DNA from: Flavobacteriales bacterium
GTDB taxonomy: Bacteria > Bacteroidota > Bacteroidia > Flavobacteriales_D > Sanyastnellaceae
Assembly: GCA_030828175.1 (NCBI GenBank)
Contig: JAURDB010000004.1
Span: forward strand, 1 to 41,338
Direction of reading: 5' to 3'
Length of the DNA stretch: 41,338 bases
In this document: one piece after another, positions 26,677-35,564 of the stretch
How the letters are laid out: every line of letters starts with the position of its first letter
How positions within the stretch are numbered: the first letter of the stretch is position 1
Made by a program: the position numbers and the translations under genes
The notes under the pieces: model-generated
The model's database searches: none
What the model saw: the letters and a program-made list of their open reading frames with translations, nothing else
Told to the model about the DNA's origin: nothing

Positions 26677-27192
26677 TCAGCCCTTCAACTTGCCCGCTAT
26701 GGCGGTGGTGCTTCGACCGGGCACCAGACCGATGGTGGCTACGGTACCTCCCATTGCCTTGACTTCCGTACTGCCCACAATGAAGCGGGGATCTGCGGGG
26801 TCCGTTGAATCGGCATCGTAATCCCCTCCTTTGACAAGGACATCCGGTTCCAAGGCCAAAACGAGGTTGAGTGGCGTATCCTCCCCGAACAGGACGACCG
26901 CATCTACAGAACGCAACGCGGCGATCACCATGGCCCGGTCCTCCTCTGGAACAATGGGGCGGTCTTCGCCCTTGCCGAGTCTTCGAACCCCGGCGTCATC
27001 ATTGACCCCGACGACCAATGCATCGCCCAGGGCCGCCGCTTGTTCCAAATAAGTAACGTGTCCGCGGTGCAGCAGATCGAATACACCATTGGTAAAAACG
27101 ACTTTGAGGCCTTCGGAGCGCCATGAATTCCGCAAAGCCCGCAGGTCTTCCAATACATGGATACGCTGGTGGTTTGGAACGGAACGGTCCAT
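26677..27192 (-). CDS. rfaE2: D-glycero-beta-D-manno-heptose 1-phosphate adenylyltransferase
   Basis: A 171-residue nucleotidyltransferase equal to the C-terminal half of E. coli HldE. It has the cytidylyltransferase-fold signature [19 protein letters not shown] (HxGH at H42-H45), then [20 protein letters not shown] and VLVKGGDY. It activates heptose-1-phosphate with ATP to ADP-heptose for the LPS inner core. The kinase half (RfaE1) is not in the window. ATG 27192 lies 2 bp after the stop of the upstream membrane-protein gene; the longer frame upstream is a shadow. Confidence 0.94.
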   Translation of the reverse strand: MDRSVPNHQRIHVLEDLRALRNSWRSEGLKVVFTNGVFDLLHRGHVTYLEQAAALGDALVVGVNDDAGVRRLGKGEDRPIVPEEDRAMVIAALRSVDAVVLFGEDTPLNLVLALEPDVLVKGGDYDADSTDPADPRFIVGSTEVKAMGGTVATIGLVPGRSTTAIAGKLKG

Positions 27193-27194
27193 GC

Positions 27195-28205
27195 TCAGCT
27201 GGCTTCGGGTTGGGGAGTTTGGTCCCGGCCCTTTTTGAACCCTGCGGCCAACAGAAAAAGATAGCCGATGCCCCCCATGCCGATGATCATGGCGGTCTGT
27301 GTAGCCCACACGACGTTGGCGGTAGCCAAGCCCAGAATTTCCCCATATCCGAGGGAGACCAAAGCGTATTGTACGGCCAATTGATAGCTCCCAATACCGC
27401 CCGGGGAGGGCAATACCATGCCAAAGCCACCCGCCATCATCACGAAGAGAGACTGAGCGGCCGTGATGCCCTGCAACGCGTCAATGCCCATGAAAATCAC
27501 GTAGGTCATCAGGAAATACATGGTCCAAATGAAAGCTGTATGCCCCAGAAAAGCCCATTTCCGCTTCATGTGGCGAACGCTTACGAGTCCTCTGCCAATG
27601 CCTTCCAGGAAGCCGAAAACCTTTGCCAGGAATGGGATTTTGGACAGCTGCTCCCTTTTGTTCCATGCCAGGACGGCGCCGCCGATGAAGATCACCGCGC
27701 CGCCCACCAACCAGGGAATCGGGCCTCCTCCCGGCAGGTCGAAGGATGAACTAAAAGCCAAGAAGGAATCCATGTTGGAAACCAGCGCAACGCCGGTCAG
27801 CAGGAACAGCAGAGCGAAATCCACCACGCGCTCGGAGATCACGGTACCGAAGAGTTCGTCCACCGGAACACCATCGGTTTGGTTCAGTGCCCCGCACCGG
27901 GCCAACTCCCCACTTCGGGGCACGAACGTATTGGAGAAATAACTGAAAGCCACAGCATGTATGCTGTTTCCCATGCGGGGATGGTGTCCCAGCGGTTCCA
28001 AAAGAATGAGCCAGCGCATGCCCCGACTCACAATGGCCAGGTATCCCATGACGAAACTCAAGGCAATGTGAAGCCCACTGGCGCTCTTCATATCGCTCCA
28101 CAGCGCCCCGGGGTCATCCACAGCCCCCATGGCCAAGCTGAAGAGCAGCACCCCGAATCCGAGCATCAGGACGTACTTCAAGATCTGGGCTCCTTTTCCT
28201 TTCAC
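27195..28205 (-). CDS. UPF0104 / lysylphosphatidylglycerol-synthase-type transmembrane protein
   Basis: A 336-residue protein with about eight hydrophobic segments and the family marks [14 protein letters not shown] (near 60), [19 protein letters not shown] (about 88-106) and [24 protein letters not shown] (about 255-280). This matches the flippase-like membrane domain found alone in UPF0104/YbhN proteins and fused to MprF; the catalytic synthase domain is absent. It probably moves or helps make a membrane lipid or isoprenoid-linked intermediate. It overlaps panD by 4 bp and is followed at 2 bp by rfaE2. Confidence 0.85.
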   Translation of the reverse strand: MKGKGAQILKYVLMLGFGVLLFSLAMGAVDDPGALWSDMKSASGLHIALSFVMGYLAIVSRGMRWLILLEPLGHHPRMGNSIHAVAFSYFSNTFVPRSGELARCGALNQTDGVPVDELFGTVISERVVDFALLFLLTGVALVSNMDSFLAFSSSFDLPGGGPIPWLVGGAVIFIGGAVLAWNKREQLSKIPFLAKVFGFLEGIGRGLVSVRHMKRKWAFLGHTAFIWTMYFLMTYVIFMGIDALQGITAAQSLFVMMAGGFGMVLPSPGGIGSYQLAVQYALVSLGYGEILGLATANVVWATQTAMIIGMGGIGYLFLLAAGFKKGRDQTPQPEAS

Positions 28206-28555
28206 GGTACCAATCGGTTTGTGGCGGTATCCGGAAAAACCAGGTTGGGCTTGAATCCGCGGGCTTCTTCCAACTCCAAGCTGCCGTATGCAATGACGAT
28301 GATGATGTCACCGGGCTGGCACCTCCTGGCTGCAGGACCATTGAGACATACCTGACCGGAACCCCGGCTTCCCTCGATTACATAGGTTTCCAACCGCTCT
28401 CCATTGTTGCAGTTGACAATCTGAACCTTCTCTCCAACAACAAGGTCAGCGGCTTCAATGAGCTCGGCATCCAGCGTAATGCTCCCGATATAGTTCAGGT
28501 CCGCCTCGGTCACCGTAATCCGGTGCAGTTTCGCCCGCACGACTTCAATGCGCAT
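28202..28555 (-). CDS. panD: Aspartate 1-decarboxylase (pro-enzyme)
   Basis: A 117-residue pyruvoyl enzyme precursor. The self-cleavage site is Gly24-Ser25 in [10 protein letters not shown], and the later stretches [31 protein letters not shown] and [11 protein letters not shown] are typical. It makes beta-alanine for pantothenate and CoA. It starts 9 bp after the OmpA-family gene and overlaps the membrane-protein gene by 4 bp (ATGA). No panB or panC is in the window. Confidence 0.96.
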   Translation of the reverse strand: MRIEVVRAKLHRITVTEADLNYIGSITLDAELIEAADLVVGEKVQIVNCNNGERLETYVIEGSRGSGQVCLNGPAARRCQPGDIIIVIAYGSLELEEARGFKPNLVFPDTATNRLVP

Positions 28556-28564
28556 GGGGCGAAA

Positions 28565-30121
28565 TTACTGCATGGAAGTGCCAATGGCAGCGTTCGCGAT
28601 GCGGATGTGCAACTCCGTCCTGCGGCTTCTCTCCAGTTCCCCTTGCGGACAGGACACCCCAGGTGGACATTCCTTGAGGGGCAGCTCGTCTCCCATTCCT
28701 TCGAATCGAATCTGGGCCGATGGAAGTCCAGCAAATTCCAATTGTGCCGCCACGTGCCGCGCCCGCTCTGCAGCCAACCTCACATTGGCCTGGGGATTGC
28801 CATCTGGACTGGCATGTCCCACAATGTGAACCACATCTTCCGGTCTCGATTTCAAATGTTGCGCCAAGGCCCGCAATTGGGTCTGGTCCCTGGGAGTCAA
28901 TGACAGCTTGCCCACCCTGTGGAACACGACCCAATCCGGGTGATTCCATCGGCTTTTTGGGCCACTGAATTGGGGTTCGGGCAGTTTGGAAAGGTCCTCG
29001 GTTGCCGTTCTCCATCCTCCAAGCGGAAGGGCGGTCAAAAAAGACAGGCGCCATGTCCTTCCGTCCAGGCTCCAACGTCGGATCACGGCACCCGTGGGGT
29101 CTCGCCAGACAGCCGTAGCCTGCAAACAATCTTCTGGCGGCGCGCCTTCCAACTCGAAAATGTAGCGGCGGCCCGCTTTGAGCATGTCCAACGACACAAG
29201 CCCCTTCTCGTCGGACGACAAATCCGCCACCGCCCTGCCCTCTGCCGTGGCTTTCCAACGCAAGCCCAAAACAGGCTGCATTCCACAGAAAACCTCGAGG
29301 GTATGGCCCTTCAACAAGGCGTCCAAAGAATCCGAAGTCAGGTTGATACCCGAAGGTATCAAAGGGCACCACCAGGGATCGATGCCCCCCTTACCGCGCA
29401 ACCGCTCCGTGCTCAGCCATCCGCCCCCATCCGGTCCTGGAACCAAGGCCATCTCATCGGCTGCGCTGTTGATCTCATCGAGGAGCCATACTTGGCCATA
29501 CCCGCCCCTTCTCGGGATGCGTGCGATGTCAAATCCTCCTTTCCATTGGCCTCCCGCCAAAACGAGGGTCTCGGCACCACGCTGCATGGCAGGCCTCAGC
29601 GCTACCAGCAAGTCTCCTTCCCTGTCTGGGTGATCATCGAATACCGCAAACGCACACGTCCCAGCAAAGTCCAGAAGCGCCGGAACCGGCCAAGGCTGGC
29701 GCCAAGAGTCCGGAGCTCCCCGTCGGCGGGCACTCAGCCAAATTCGGCCCTTTCCCTCTGCCAGACCCGTCATGACCGCCATGTCTTCCGCAGGGTCGAT
29801 GTCGAGGTGGAGAATCTCCCCCGCTGCCGCCCAGATTTCACGGCGTTGGGGGACATGTCCCCAAACCTCGGGCATTTTCACCTTCCAGGGAGCCGAGGTG
29901 ATGCGCGCCATGCGGGTCTCCGCCCCCATCCAGTTCTCGCCCGCTTCCCCGGAATGACTCAGGAGTACCACATGATCCATGTCCGACCCCACCACAACCT
30001 CATCGGCGGCTGTAGCCGCAGCCCTCAGCAACTGCAGCTGTGGTTGCGTGCGTGCCATCAAGGGCAACCAGCACAAGAGCCATGCAACGCTCAATGACCA
30101 GTGGAACTTGGAGGCCGTCAT
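28565..30121 (-). CDS. OmpA-family peptidoglycan-binding protein with large N-terminal beta region
   Basis: A 518-residue exported protein. ATG 30121 gives a signal peptide (hydrophobic SVAWLLCWLPLMA, then RTQPQ) and overlaps the DUF3109 stop by one base. The N-terminal ~380 residues are beta-rich, with repeated Trp and Gly-Gly, and look like propeller or WD40-like blades, as in Bacteroidota OmpA/PorE-like proteins. An OmpA_C domain follows (about 400-518): LRALAQHLKSRPEDVVHIVGHASPDGN, then AAERARHVAAQL and RFEGMGDELP. It likely tethers the outer membrane or a secretion complex to peptidoglycan; a link to T9SS is possible but unproven. Confidence 0.82.
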   Translation of the reverse strand: MTASKFHWSLSVAWLLCWLPLMARTQPQLQLLRAAATAADEVVVGSDMDHVVLLSHSGEAGENWMGAETRMARITSAPWKVKMPEVWGHVPQRREIWAAAGEILHLDIDPAEDMAVMTGLAEGKGRIWLSARRRGAPDSWRQPWPVPALLDFAGTCAFAVFDDHPDREGDLLVALRPAMQRGAETLVLAGGQWKGGFDIARIPRRGGYGQVWLLDEINSAADEMALVPGPDGGGWLSTERLRGKGGIDPWWCPLIPSGINLTSDSLDALLKGHTLEVFCGMQPVLGLRWKATAEGRAVADLSSDEKGLVSLDMLKAGRRYIFELEGAPPEDCLQATAVWRDPTGAVIRRWSLDGRTWRLSFLTALPLGGWRTATEDLSKLPEPQFSGPKSRWNHPDWVVFHRVGKLSLTPRDQTQLRALAQHLKSRPEDVVHIVGHASPDGNPQANVRLAAERARHVAAQLEFAGLPSAQIRFEGMGDELPLKECPPGVSCPQGELERSRRTELHIRIANAAIGTSMQ

Positions 30122-30744
30122 CAAGGGTTTTCGCCTGTTTCGCCTTTGGCCTTCCCCGCTTCGCGCTCCTGCATGGCCTTCCTCCATTCCTTCTCCGCCA
30201 AAGAAGCTTCCTGAAACCAAGCTTCACCGAACCTCCGCTCCAGCGAAGAGCGGCAGAATTGCAAGACGCTGAGGTCCAAGCCTGCCCCACACTTCACTGC
30301 GGAGTCACAAATGGGCCATCGGTGGTAGTTCACCGCCACGAGGTCCTTCAGTTGGGTCAAGCGAATCGGATAGAGGTGGCAGCTGATGGGCTTGCGCCAA
30401 GCCAATTTGCCTTCCAGGTGTGCCTGCTCAAAGGCGCATTTGGCCGTGCCATCTGCATCAAAGGTGGCGTAGACGCATTCCTTGCCCTCCACGATGGGTG
30501 TCACATGGTCGCCATCTGCGTCCACGACATGCAGGCCTTCGCGTTCGATGACCGCTAGGCTGTCCGGCTTCAAACGGTCGCGAATGACGGGAAAGGCGCG
30601 TTCGACTTCACCTAGCTCTTCGGGCGTCAGCGGTGCCCCGCTTTCACCTTCCACACAACACGCCCCTTTGCAGGCCTTGAGGTCACAACAGAATTTCCTG
30701 TCGAACAGCTCGGTCGAGAGGAGGGTGTCGTCGATGAGGATCAC
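30121..30744 (-). CDS. DUF3109-family cysteine-rich protein
   Basis: A 207-residue cytoplasmic protein with 11 cysteines: C19, C20, C25, C29 and C30 in the N-terminal FCCDLKACKGACCVEGESG, then C90, C103, C122, C146, C152 and C164. The pattern matches the DUF3109 family of Bacteroidota and recalls YkgJ-like zinc/iron-chelating proteins, so a metal or Fe-S site is likely, but no function is known. The start is GTG at 30744, preceded at 4 nt by a -7-like box. The C-terminus is charged. It heads the minus-strand run to rfaE2. Confidence 0.85.
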   Translation of the reverse strand: MILIDDTLLSTELFDRKFCCDLKACKGACCVEGESGAPLTPEELGEVERAFPVIRDRLKPDSLAVIEREGLHVVDADGDHVTPIVEGKECVYATFDADGTAKCAFEQAHLEGKLAWRKPISCHLYPIRLTQLKDLVAVNYHRWPICDSAVKCGAGLDLSVLQFCRSSLERRFGEAWFQEASLAEKEWRKAMQEREAGKAKGETGENP

Positions 30745-30748
30745 AAGG

Positions 30749-30756
30749 CGAATTTA
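30749..30756 (-). promoter_or_regulatory. Putative -7 box directly upstream of the DUF3109 gene
   Basis: TAAATTCG on the minus strand matches seven of eight positions of TAnnTTTG and is identical to the box before pheT. It ends 4 nt before the GTG start at 30744, predicting a leaderless transcript for this five-gene run. Confidence 0.45.
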
Positions 30757-30799
30757 ATGCCCTCTGTGCCCGTTCTTCTCTCTTCCGGGCACGCCTTGG

Positions 30800-30807
30800 T
30801 AACTTGC
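30800..30807 (+). promoter_or_regulatory. Weak -7-like box directly upstream of the radical SAM gene
   Basis: TAACTTGC matches six of eight positions of TAnnTTTG and ends 4 nt before the GTG start at 30812. It is reported because the spacing equals that seen before the DUF3109 gene, on the other strand of the same intergenic gap, and before the gene at 38708. Confidence 0.3.
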
Positions 30808-30811
30808 CGTT

Positions 30812-31933
30812 GTGACTGCTCCCTTGTCTCCAGAAACCGCCGCCATCAAAGGAAGATCCACGCTTTCCCGTCGCTGGTCCATTCTGGGTGATCGAAGAAG
30901 GAGGTTGGCTCCGCTGAACGTCAGGCGGTTGTCCAACGCCCTTCGACTGGCCTCTTCATTCCGGCAAGCCCGAATCCAAGCCGGCCGGGTTTCCGAGGGG
31001 CGAATGCCCCTTCCGCCGCTTCAAGCATGGCCCATGAGTCTCAGTGTGGAGCCGACCACTTCCTGCAATCTGCGGTGCCCCGAATGCCCGAGTGGTCTTC
31101 GCTCTTTTACGCGGCCAACAGGAATGCTCGATCCCGACCAGCTTCGTGCTTTGCTCACCGGACCGCAAGGGATGGCACGCGACCTCGTCTATCTCAATCT
31201 GTATTTCCAAGGTGAACCCTACCTGCACCGCGGTATGGACGAGCTTGTCCAGATCGGCAAGCGCGAAGGGCTGTATGTCAGTACTTCCACCAATGCCCAC
31301 TTCATCACTGCCGAGCGCGCCGAGCACATCGTGGAGAGCGGCATCGATCGTCTCATCATCTCCATCGATGGGGCTGACCAGGAAGCGTATTCATCCTACC
31401 GAGTAGGCGGAAAACTCAAAAAAGTACTGGAAGGCACACGGCGCATCCTGGAGGCCAGAGGCCGCTCCGGCGCCCGGCACCCGCATGTGGTCTGGCAGTT
31501 TCTGGTGGTAGGTACAAACGAACACCAATTGCCCCTCATGAGGTCCATGGCAAAACAATGGGGCGTGGATGAGTTCGTCGTCAAAACGGCACAGCTGGAA
31601 AATCCGCACGACGATCACCCCTTGCTGACGTCTGACCCAAGATTGCGTCGATATGACCGGGACCCCTCTGGTCGCTGGACCCTGCGCAATCCCCTGCACG
31701 ACCGGTGCTGGCGCATGTGGCAAGGCGCTGTCATGACCTGGGATGGCAAGGTGGTCCCCTGTTGCTTCGACAAGGACGCTCAGCATGCCATGGGGCAAGC
31801 GCAGGATGGTGCTTCTTTCCGGGAAATCTGGAGGGGGGACGACTATCAGCGATTCCGCTCGGCCGTTTTTTCAGACCGCAGCGGCATCGAAATGTGCAGG
31901 AACTGCACGGAGGGCACGGAGGTCTGGGCATGA
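30812..31933 (+). CDS. Radical SAM protein with SPASM domain
   Basis: A 373-residue enzyme. The radical SAM 4Fe-4S ligands are C85, C89 and C92 in the CNLRCPEC motif; the barrel continues with LYFQGEPYLHRGMDEL and IISIDGADQEAYSSYR. The C-terminal SPASM region has C299, C317/C318 (VVPCCFDKD), C362 and C365, for a second iron-sulfur cluster. SPASM enzymes modify peptides or other substrates; no precursor peptide gene is visible nearby, so the substrate is unknown. The start is GTG at 30812; the basic N-terminal ~65 residues precede the conserved core. The next gene overlaps by 4 bp (ATGA). Confidence 0.9.
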   Translation: MTAPLSPETAAIKGRSTLSRRWSILGDRRRRLAPLNVRRLSNALRLASSFRQARIQAGRVSEGRMPLPPLQAWPMSLSVEPTTSCNLRCPECPSGLRSFTRPTGMLDPDQLRALLTGPQGMARDLVYLNLYFQGEPYLHRGMDELVQIGKREGLYVSTSTNAHFITAERAEHIVESGIDRLIISIDGADQEAYSSYRVGGKLKKVLEGTRRILEARGRSGARHPHVVWQFLVVGTNEHQLPLMRSMAKQWGVDEFVVKTAQLENPHDDHPLLTSDPRLRRYDRDPSGRWTLRNPLHDRCWRMWQGAVMTWDGKVVPCCFDKDAQHAMGQAQDGASFREIWRGDDYQRFRSAVFSDRSGIEMCRNCTEGTEVWA

Positions 31934-32976
31934 CCGGAGACCGCCCCCCGAAATTGCTGCGTGCCGCATTGCCCTTGGCCATTGGCTTGTCCGTGGTCGG
32001 GGTGCTGCTGATTCGTACGGTTCGCGAAAACGGAGGTTGGCATGTGGTCCACGGATCGGTTACCATTGACGGCTGGCCCTGGGCCATGGCTGCTTTGATT
32101 GGCCTGGTTTTGGCCCGGGACCTGGGATATGTCCTTCGGCTTCGTTTCCTCTCTCACCACAGCCTGACATGGCGCCAGGCCATCGAAACCACGGTCCTCT
32201 GGGAATTCGCATCGGCCATTACCCCCGGCATCGTGGGAGGAGGAGCCGTCGCCATATGGGGGTTGCACAGACAGGGGATGTCAGCGGGAAGAAGCACTGC
32301 CCTTGTTTTCTCCACCGCCTTGCTCGATGAGTTGCTGTACGTCTTGGCGGTGCCCCTGCTGCTGTTTTTGCTCGGACCTGCCGCGGCCCCTGAGGATCTC
32401 GACAACCTGCTGGGCTGGGGTGTTTTGTGGACCAGCTGGGGACTGCTCTTGTTGCTATCAGGACTGATCGCCTTTGGGCTTTTCATCTCACCCCTTACCA
32501 CCCGCCATGTCGTGTTCTGGGTCTCCAGGAGGCGTTGGTTGGCCCGATGGAGGGATTCCATGGTGGGTTTTGCAAATGATCTGCAACAAAGTTCCACCGA
32601 ATTGAAATCCCTGCCTTCTTCGATGTGGTGGGGTGCCTCGGCAGCCACCCTCATGAGTTGGGTGGCGCGGTTTCTCACCCTGGTCGCCGTCATGGCCATG
32701 GTGGTGGCCCCTCTTTCGGAACTGGATCCACTCGCGATGGTGGCGCGGCAGATGATCATGTGGGTCTATTTATTGATCAGTCCCACTCCAGGCTCAAGCG
32801 GGGTGGCTGAGTGGTTGTTGGGGGTGTTTTTTTCGCCGTGGTTCTCACTTTCTTCCTCGCTCATAGCACCTGCCGTAACGATGGTGATTTGGCGGATGGC
32901 CACACATTTCATCTACCTTCTGCTGGGGGTTTTGATCATTCCGGGATGGATGCGGCGGACCCGGCGCGGTTCATAG
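31930..32976 (+). CDS. UPF0104 / lysylphosphatidylglycerol-synthase-type transmembrane protein (second copy in window)
   Basis: A 348-residue polytopic protein with about eight hydrophobic segments. The marks are RLRFLSHHSLTWRQAIETTVLWEFASAITPGIVGGGAVAIW-like residues near 70-115 and ISPTPGSSGVAEWLLG near 285-300, the equivalent of the PSPGGIG motif in the other copy. It probably handles a lipid or isoprenoid-linked substrate in the inner membrane. ATG 31930 overlaps the radical SAM stop, indicating translational coupling and perhaps a shared pathway. Sequence similarity to the copy at 27195-28205 is limited to the family motifs. Confidence 0.8.
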   Translation: MTGDRPPKLLRAALPLAIGLSVVGVLLIRTVRENGGWHVVHGSVTIDGWPWAMAALIGLVLARDLGYVLRLRFLSHHSLTWRQAIETTVLWEFASAITPGIVGGGAVAIWGLHRQGMSAGRSTALVFSTALLDELLYVLAVPLLLFLLGPAAAPEDLDNLLGWGVLWTSWGLLLLLSGLIAFGLFISPLTTRHVVFWVSRRRWLARWRDSMVGFANDLQQSSTELKSLPSSMWWGASAATLMSWVARFLTLVAVMAMVVAPLSELDPLAMVARQMIMWVYLLISPTPGSSGVAEWLLGVFFSPWFSLSSSLIAPAVTMVIWRMATHFIYLLLGVLIIPGWMRRTRRGS

Positions 32977-32988
32977 GCCCCGAGTTCC

Positions 32989-32996
32989 GACCTTTA
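32989..32996 (+). promoter_or_regulatory. Weak -7-like box before the PLP-enzyme gene
   Basis: GACCTTTA matches six of eight positions of TAnnTTTG and ends 4 nt before the ATG at 33001. Support is mainly the spacing shared with other genes in this window. Confidence 0.2.
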
Positions 32997-33000
32997 CAGC

Positions 33001-34164
33001 ATGTCAAGCGAAAAGCAGGCCGCGGGTTTCAGCACCTTGGCCGTTCATTCAGGAGTTGAGCCCGATCCGAGCACCGGCGCCATCATGACCCCTGTGTATC
33101 TCACGTCCACATATGTGCAGGACGGCATTGGCCAGCACAAGGGCTATGAATACAGCCGCTCATCCAACCCGACCCGGGATGCGCTCGAAGCTGCTTTCGC
33201 AGCGCTGGAACGGGGAACCCATGGATTGGCCTTCTCGAGTGGGCTCGCCGCCATCGACGCTGTGCTGATGACGCTGAGGCCCGGTGATGAAGTCATCGCT
33301 GGAGACGATCTGTATGGAGGTACCCGCCGCCTTTTCACCACGCACTACGAGCCCCTTGGCATCCGCTTCCATTTCGTGGACACGCAGGATACAGCGCGCG
33401 TGGCCGACGCCTTGAACGAAAAGACACGCCTCGTCTGGCTGGAAACGCCGACCAACCCCCTGCTTCGTGTCACCGATATCGCAGCAGTTGCGGCTTTGCT
33501 CGAAGGACATCCTGCCCGATTGGGGGTCGACAACACCTTTGCCACGCCGGCCCTGCAAAACCCGTTGACAGAAGGTGCTGACATCGTCATGCACAGTGTG
33601 ACCAAATACCTCGGGGGTCACTCCGATGTAGTGATGGGCGCGCTGATGACAAAAGACGCAAGCATAGACGCAGAGTTGAGGACCCTGCAGAACAACGTGG
33701 GTGCCATCCCCGGGCCCATGGACTGCTTCCTCGTTTTGAGGGGCATCAAAACGCTCGGCATCCGCGTTCGCCAGCACTGCCTGAACGGGAAAGCGATCGC
33801 CCAATGGCTTGCAGAGCACCCCAAAGTGGACAAGGTGTACTGGCCTGGATTCGAGGGTTTCCCGAACCATGAGGTAGCCGCCCGTCAAATGCAGGATTTC
33901 GGTGGCATGATCAGCTTTACCCTGTCTGACGACAGCCTGGCCGCATCCAGGAAAGTGTGTGAATCCACCCGGATTTTTGCGCTCGCCGAATCACTCGGTG
34001 GAGTAGAGAGTCTCATTGAACATCCGGCCCTCATGACACACGCCTCGGTGCCTGCCGAACAAAGAGCGATGCTGGGCATCAACGACAGCCTGATTCGACT
34101 GAGCTGCGGGATTGAAGACCCGGAGGACCTCATAGCCGACCTCGACCAGGCCCTCAACGCATGA
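33001..34164 (+). CDS. Cys/Met-metabolism PLP enzyme (cystathionine gamma-synthase / gamma-lyase type)
   Basis: A 387-residue transsulfuration-family enzyme. The PLP lysine is K202 in HSVTKYLGGHSDV; other marks are YSRSSNPTRDALE, FSSGLAAIDAVL, DDLYGGTRRLF, VWLETPTNPLLRVTDI, GVDNTFATP and the C-terminal ESLGGVESLIEHPALMTHASVP. It either makes or cleaves cystathionine; the two activities cannot be separated by eye, and NP(T/L) and SLGG motifs are shared. It leads a tightly overlapped set with kmo and mce (4-bp ATGA overlaps). Confidence 0.92.
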   Translation: MSSEKQAAGFSTLAVHSGVEPDPSTGAIMTPVYLTSTYVQDGIGQHKGYEYSRSSNPTRDALEAAFAALERGTHGLAFSSGLAAIDAVLMTLRPGDEVIAGDDLYGGTRRLFTTHYEPLGIRFHFVDTQDTARVADALNEKTRLVWLETPTNPLLRVTDIAAVAALLEGHPARLGVDNTFATPALQNPLTEGADIVMHSVTKYLGGHSDVVMGALMTKDASIDAELRTLQNNVGAIPGPMDCFLVLRGIKTLGIRVRQHCLNGKAIAQWLAEHPKVDKVYWPGFEGFPNHEVAARQMQDFGGMISFTLSDDSLAASRKVCESTRIFALAESLGGVESLIEHPALMTHASVPAEQRAMLGINDSLIRLSCGIEDPEDLIADLDQALNA

Positions 34165-35564
34165 AGCAGGACGGCGATTCACACCTCGCCATTGTCGGTG
34201 CCGGCCTTGTCGGCAGCCTTCTCGCGCTGGTACTCGCCAACCGCGGTCATCGGATCACGGTTTACGAACGGCGGCCCGACCCGAGAATAGTGGGCGATGC
34301 CGCAGGAAGGTCCATCAACCTCGCTTTGAGCGAGCGGGGGTGGCGGGCGCTTGAAATGGCGGGCGCCATGGAAGCCGTTCAGCGGATTGCCATGCCTGTG
34401 AAGGCCCGCTGCATGCACGACCATCAAGGCACCCTTACGTATCAGCCCTATGGCCTACCGGGAAAGGGCAGGTTTGGAAACGACGAGTGCATCTATTCTG
34501 TGGCGCGTGGGCCCCTGAATCGCATTCTGCTCGAAGAAGCGGAAGCCACTGGACGGGTCGAAGTGAAGTTTGCCCATCGCCTCGAAGACTTCGAGGCCGG
34601 GGCGAATGAGGTCAAATTGACGTTTGCAGATGGGCAAACATGCCTGCATGACCGGGTGTTCGGAACCGACGGTGCGTTCAGTGCGGTGCGCACGCGCATG
34701 ACGCGGACCGACCGGTTTGATTTCAGCCAGTCTTATCTGGAACACGGTTACAAGGAAGTGGCCATGCCGCCTGCGGAAAACGGTGGTTTCGCGATCGACC
34801 CGGAAGCCTTGCACATATGGCCCCGCGGCCATTTCATGCTGATGGCCCTGCCGAATCCCGACCGGACCTTCACCTGCACCTTGTTTGCCCCCTACGAGGG
34901 AGATGACAGCTTCGCCGGCATTCCCGACGCAGGATCGGCGCGGAACTACTTCGAGCGTCATTTCCCGGATGTCCTGCCGTTTCTGCCTGATTTCGACGCG
35001 GAATGGGACCAGAATCCCACGAGTTCGTTGGTCATGACCCGCTGCAATCCATGGAACCATGGGGACCGCGTGGTGCTCCTCGGCGATGCGGCCCATGCCA
35101 TCGTTCCATTCTACGGACAAGGGATGAACAGCGGATTTGAGGACGTCAGGGTCCTTGCCGACATGCTCGATCGATTCGATGGACGCCCGAGCGGCGATCA
35201 ATGGGCCCGATTGATGTCGGATTTCAGCCGCGACCGCAAGCCCAATGGAGATGCCATTGGCGACCTTGCCTTGCGCAACTTCATCGAAATGCGCGACAGT
35301 ACGGGCGACGCCCGCTTCCTGCTTCGCAAGCGCATTGAGCGCCGGCTCACGGATCGTTTCCCGGACCGTTGGACGCCTCTCTATTCGATGGTCACCTTCT
35401 CTCACACGCCCTACAGCGAGGCCATGTCCATCGGGCGGATCCAGGACGGCATCATGGAAGAGGTCATGGACCGCGACGACATCGAGGATTGCTGGGACAG
35501 CGATGAGGTGGCAGAACACGCCCTGCGTCTTGCTGCAGAACGCCTGCCAATCATCACCGCATGA
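34161..35564 (+). CDS. kmo: Kynurenine 3-monooxygenase (FAD-dependent)
   Basis: A 467-residue flavoprotein hydroxylase. The Rossmann motif VGAGLVGSLLALVLANRGH (GxGxxG) is at residues 11-29, with YERRPDPR binding the adenosine ribose. SINLALSERGWRAL, YGLPGKGRFGNDECIYSVARGPLN and RVVLLGDAAHAIVPFYGQGMNSGFED match kynurenine monooxygenases. It converts L-kynurenine to 3-hydroxykynurenine with NADPH and O2, in tryptophan breakdown or NAD synthesis. A hydrophobic C-terminal anchor, present in mitochondrial KMO, is not obvious. No other kynurenine-pathway gene is in the window. The ATGA overlap at each end indicates translational coupling. Confidence 0.9.
   Translation: MKQDGDSHLAIVGAGLVGSLLALVLANRGHRITVYERRPDPRIVGDAAGRSINLALSERGWRALEMAGAMEAVQRIAMPVKARCMHDHQGTLTYQPYGLPGKGRFGNDECIYSVARGPLNRILLEEAEATGRVEVKFAHRLEDFEAGANEVKLTFADGQTCLHDRVFGTDGAFSAVRTRMTRTDRFDFSQSYLEHGYKEVAMPPAENGGFAIDPEALHIWPRGHFMLMALPNPDRTFTCTLFAPYEGDDSFAGIPDAGSARNYFERHFPDVLPFLPDFDAEWDQNPTSSLVMTRCNPWNHGDRVVLLGDAAHAIVPFYGQGMNSGFEDVRVLADMLDRFDGRPSGDQWARLMSDFSRDRKPNGDAIGDLALRNFIEMRDSTGDARFLLRKRIERRLTDRFPDRWTPLYSMVTFSHTPYSEAMSIGRIQDGIMEEVMDRDDIEDCWDSDEVAEHALRLAAERLPIITA

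Noticed and set aside
30812-31933. RiPP biosynthesis cluster around the radical SAM/SPASM gene
   Set aside because: No small precursor-peptide gene, peptidase or dedicated exporter was seen within the neighbouring kilobases; the downstream membrane protein is a UPF0104 type.
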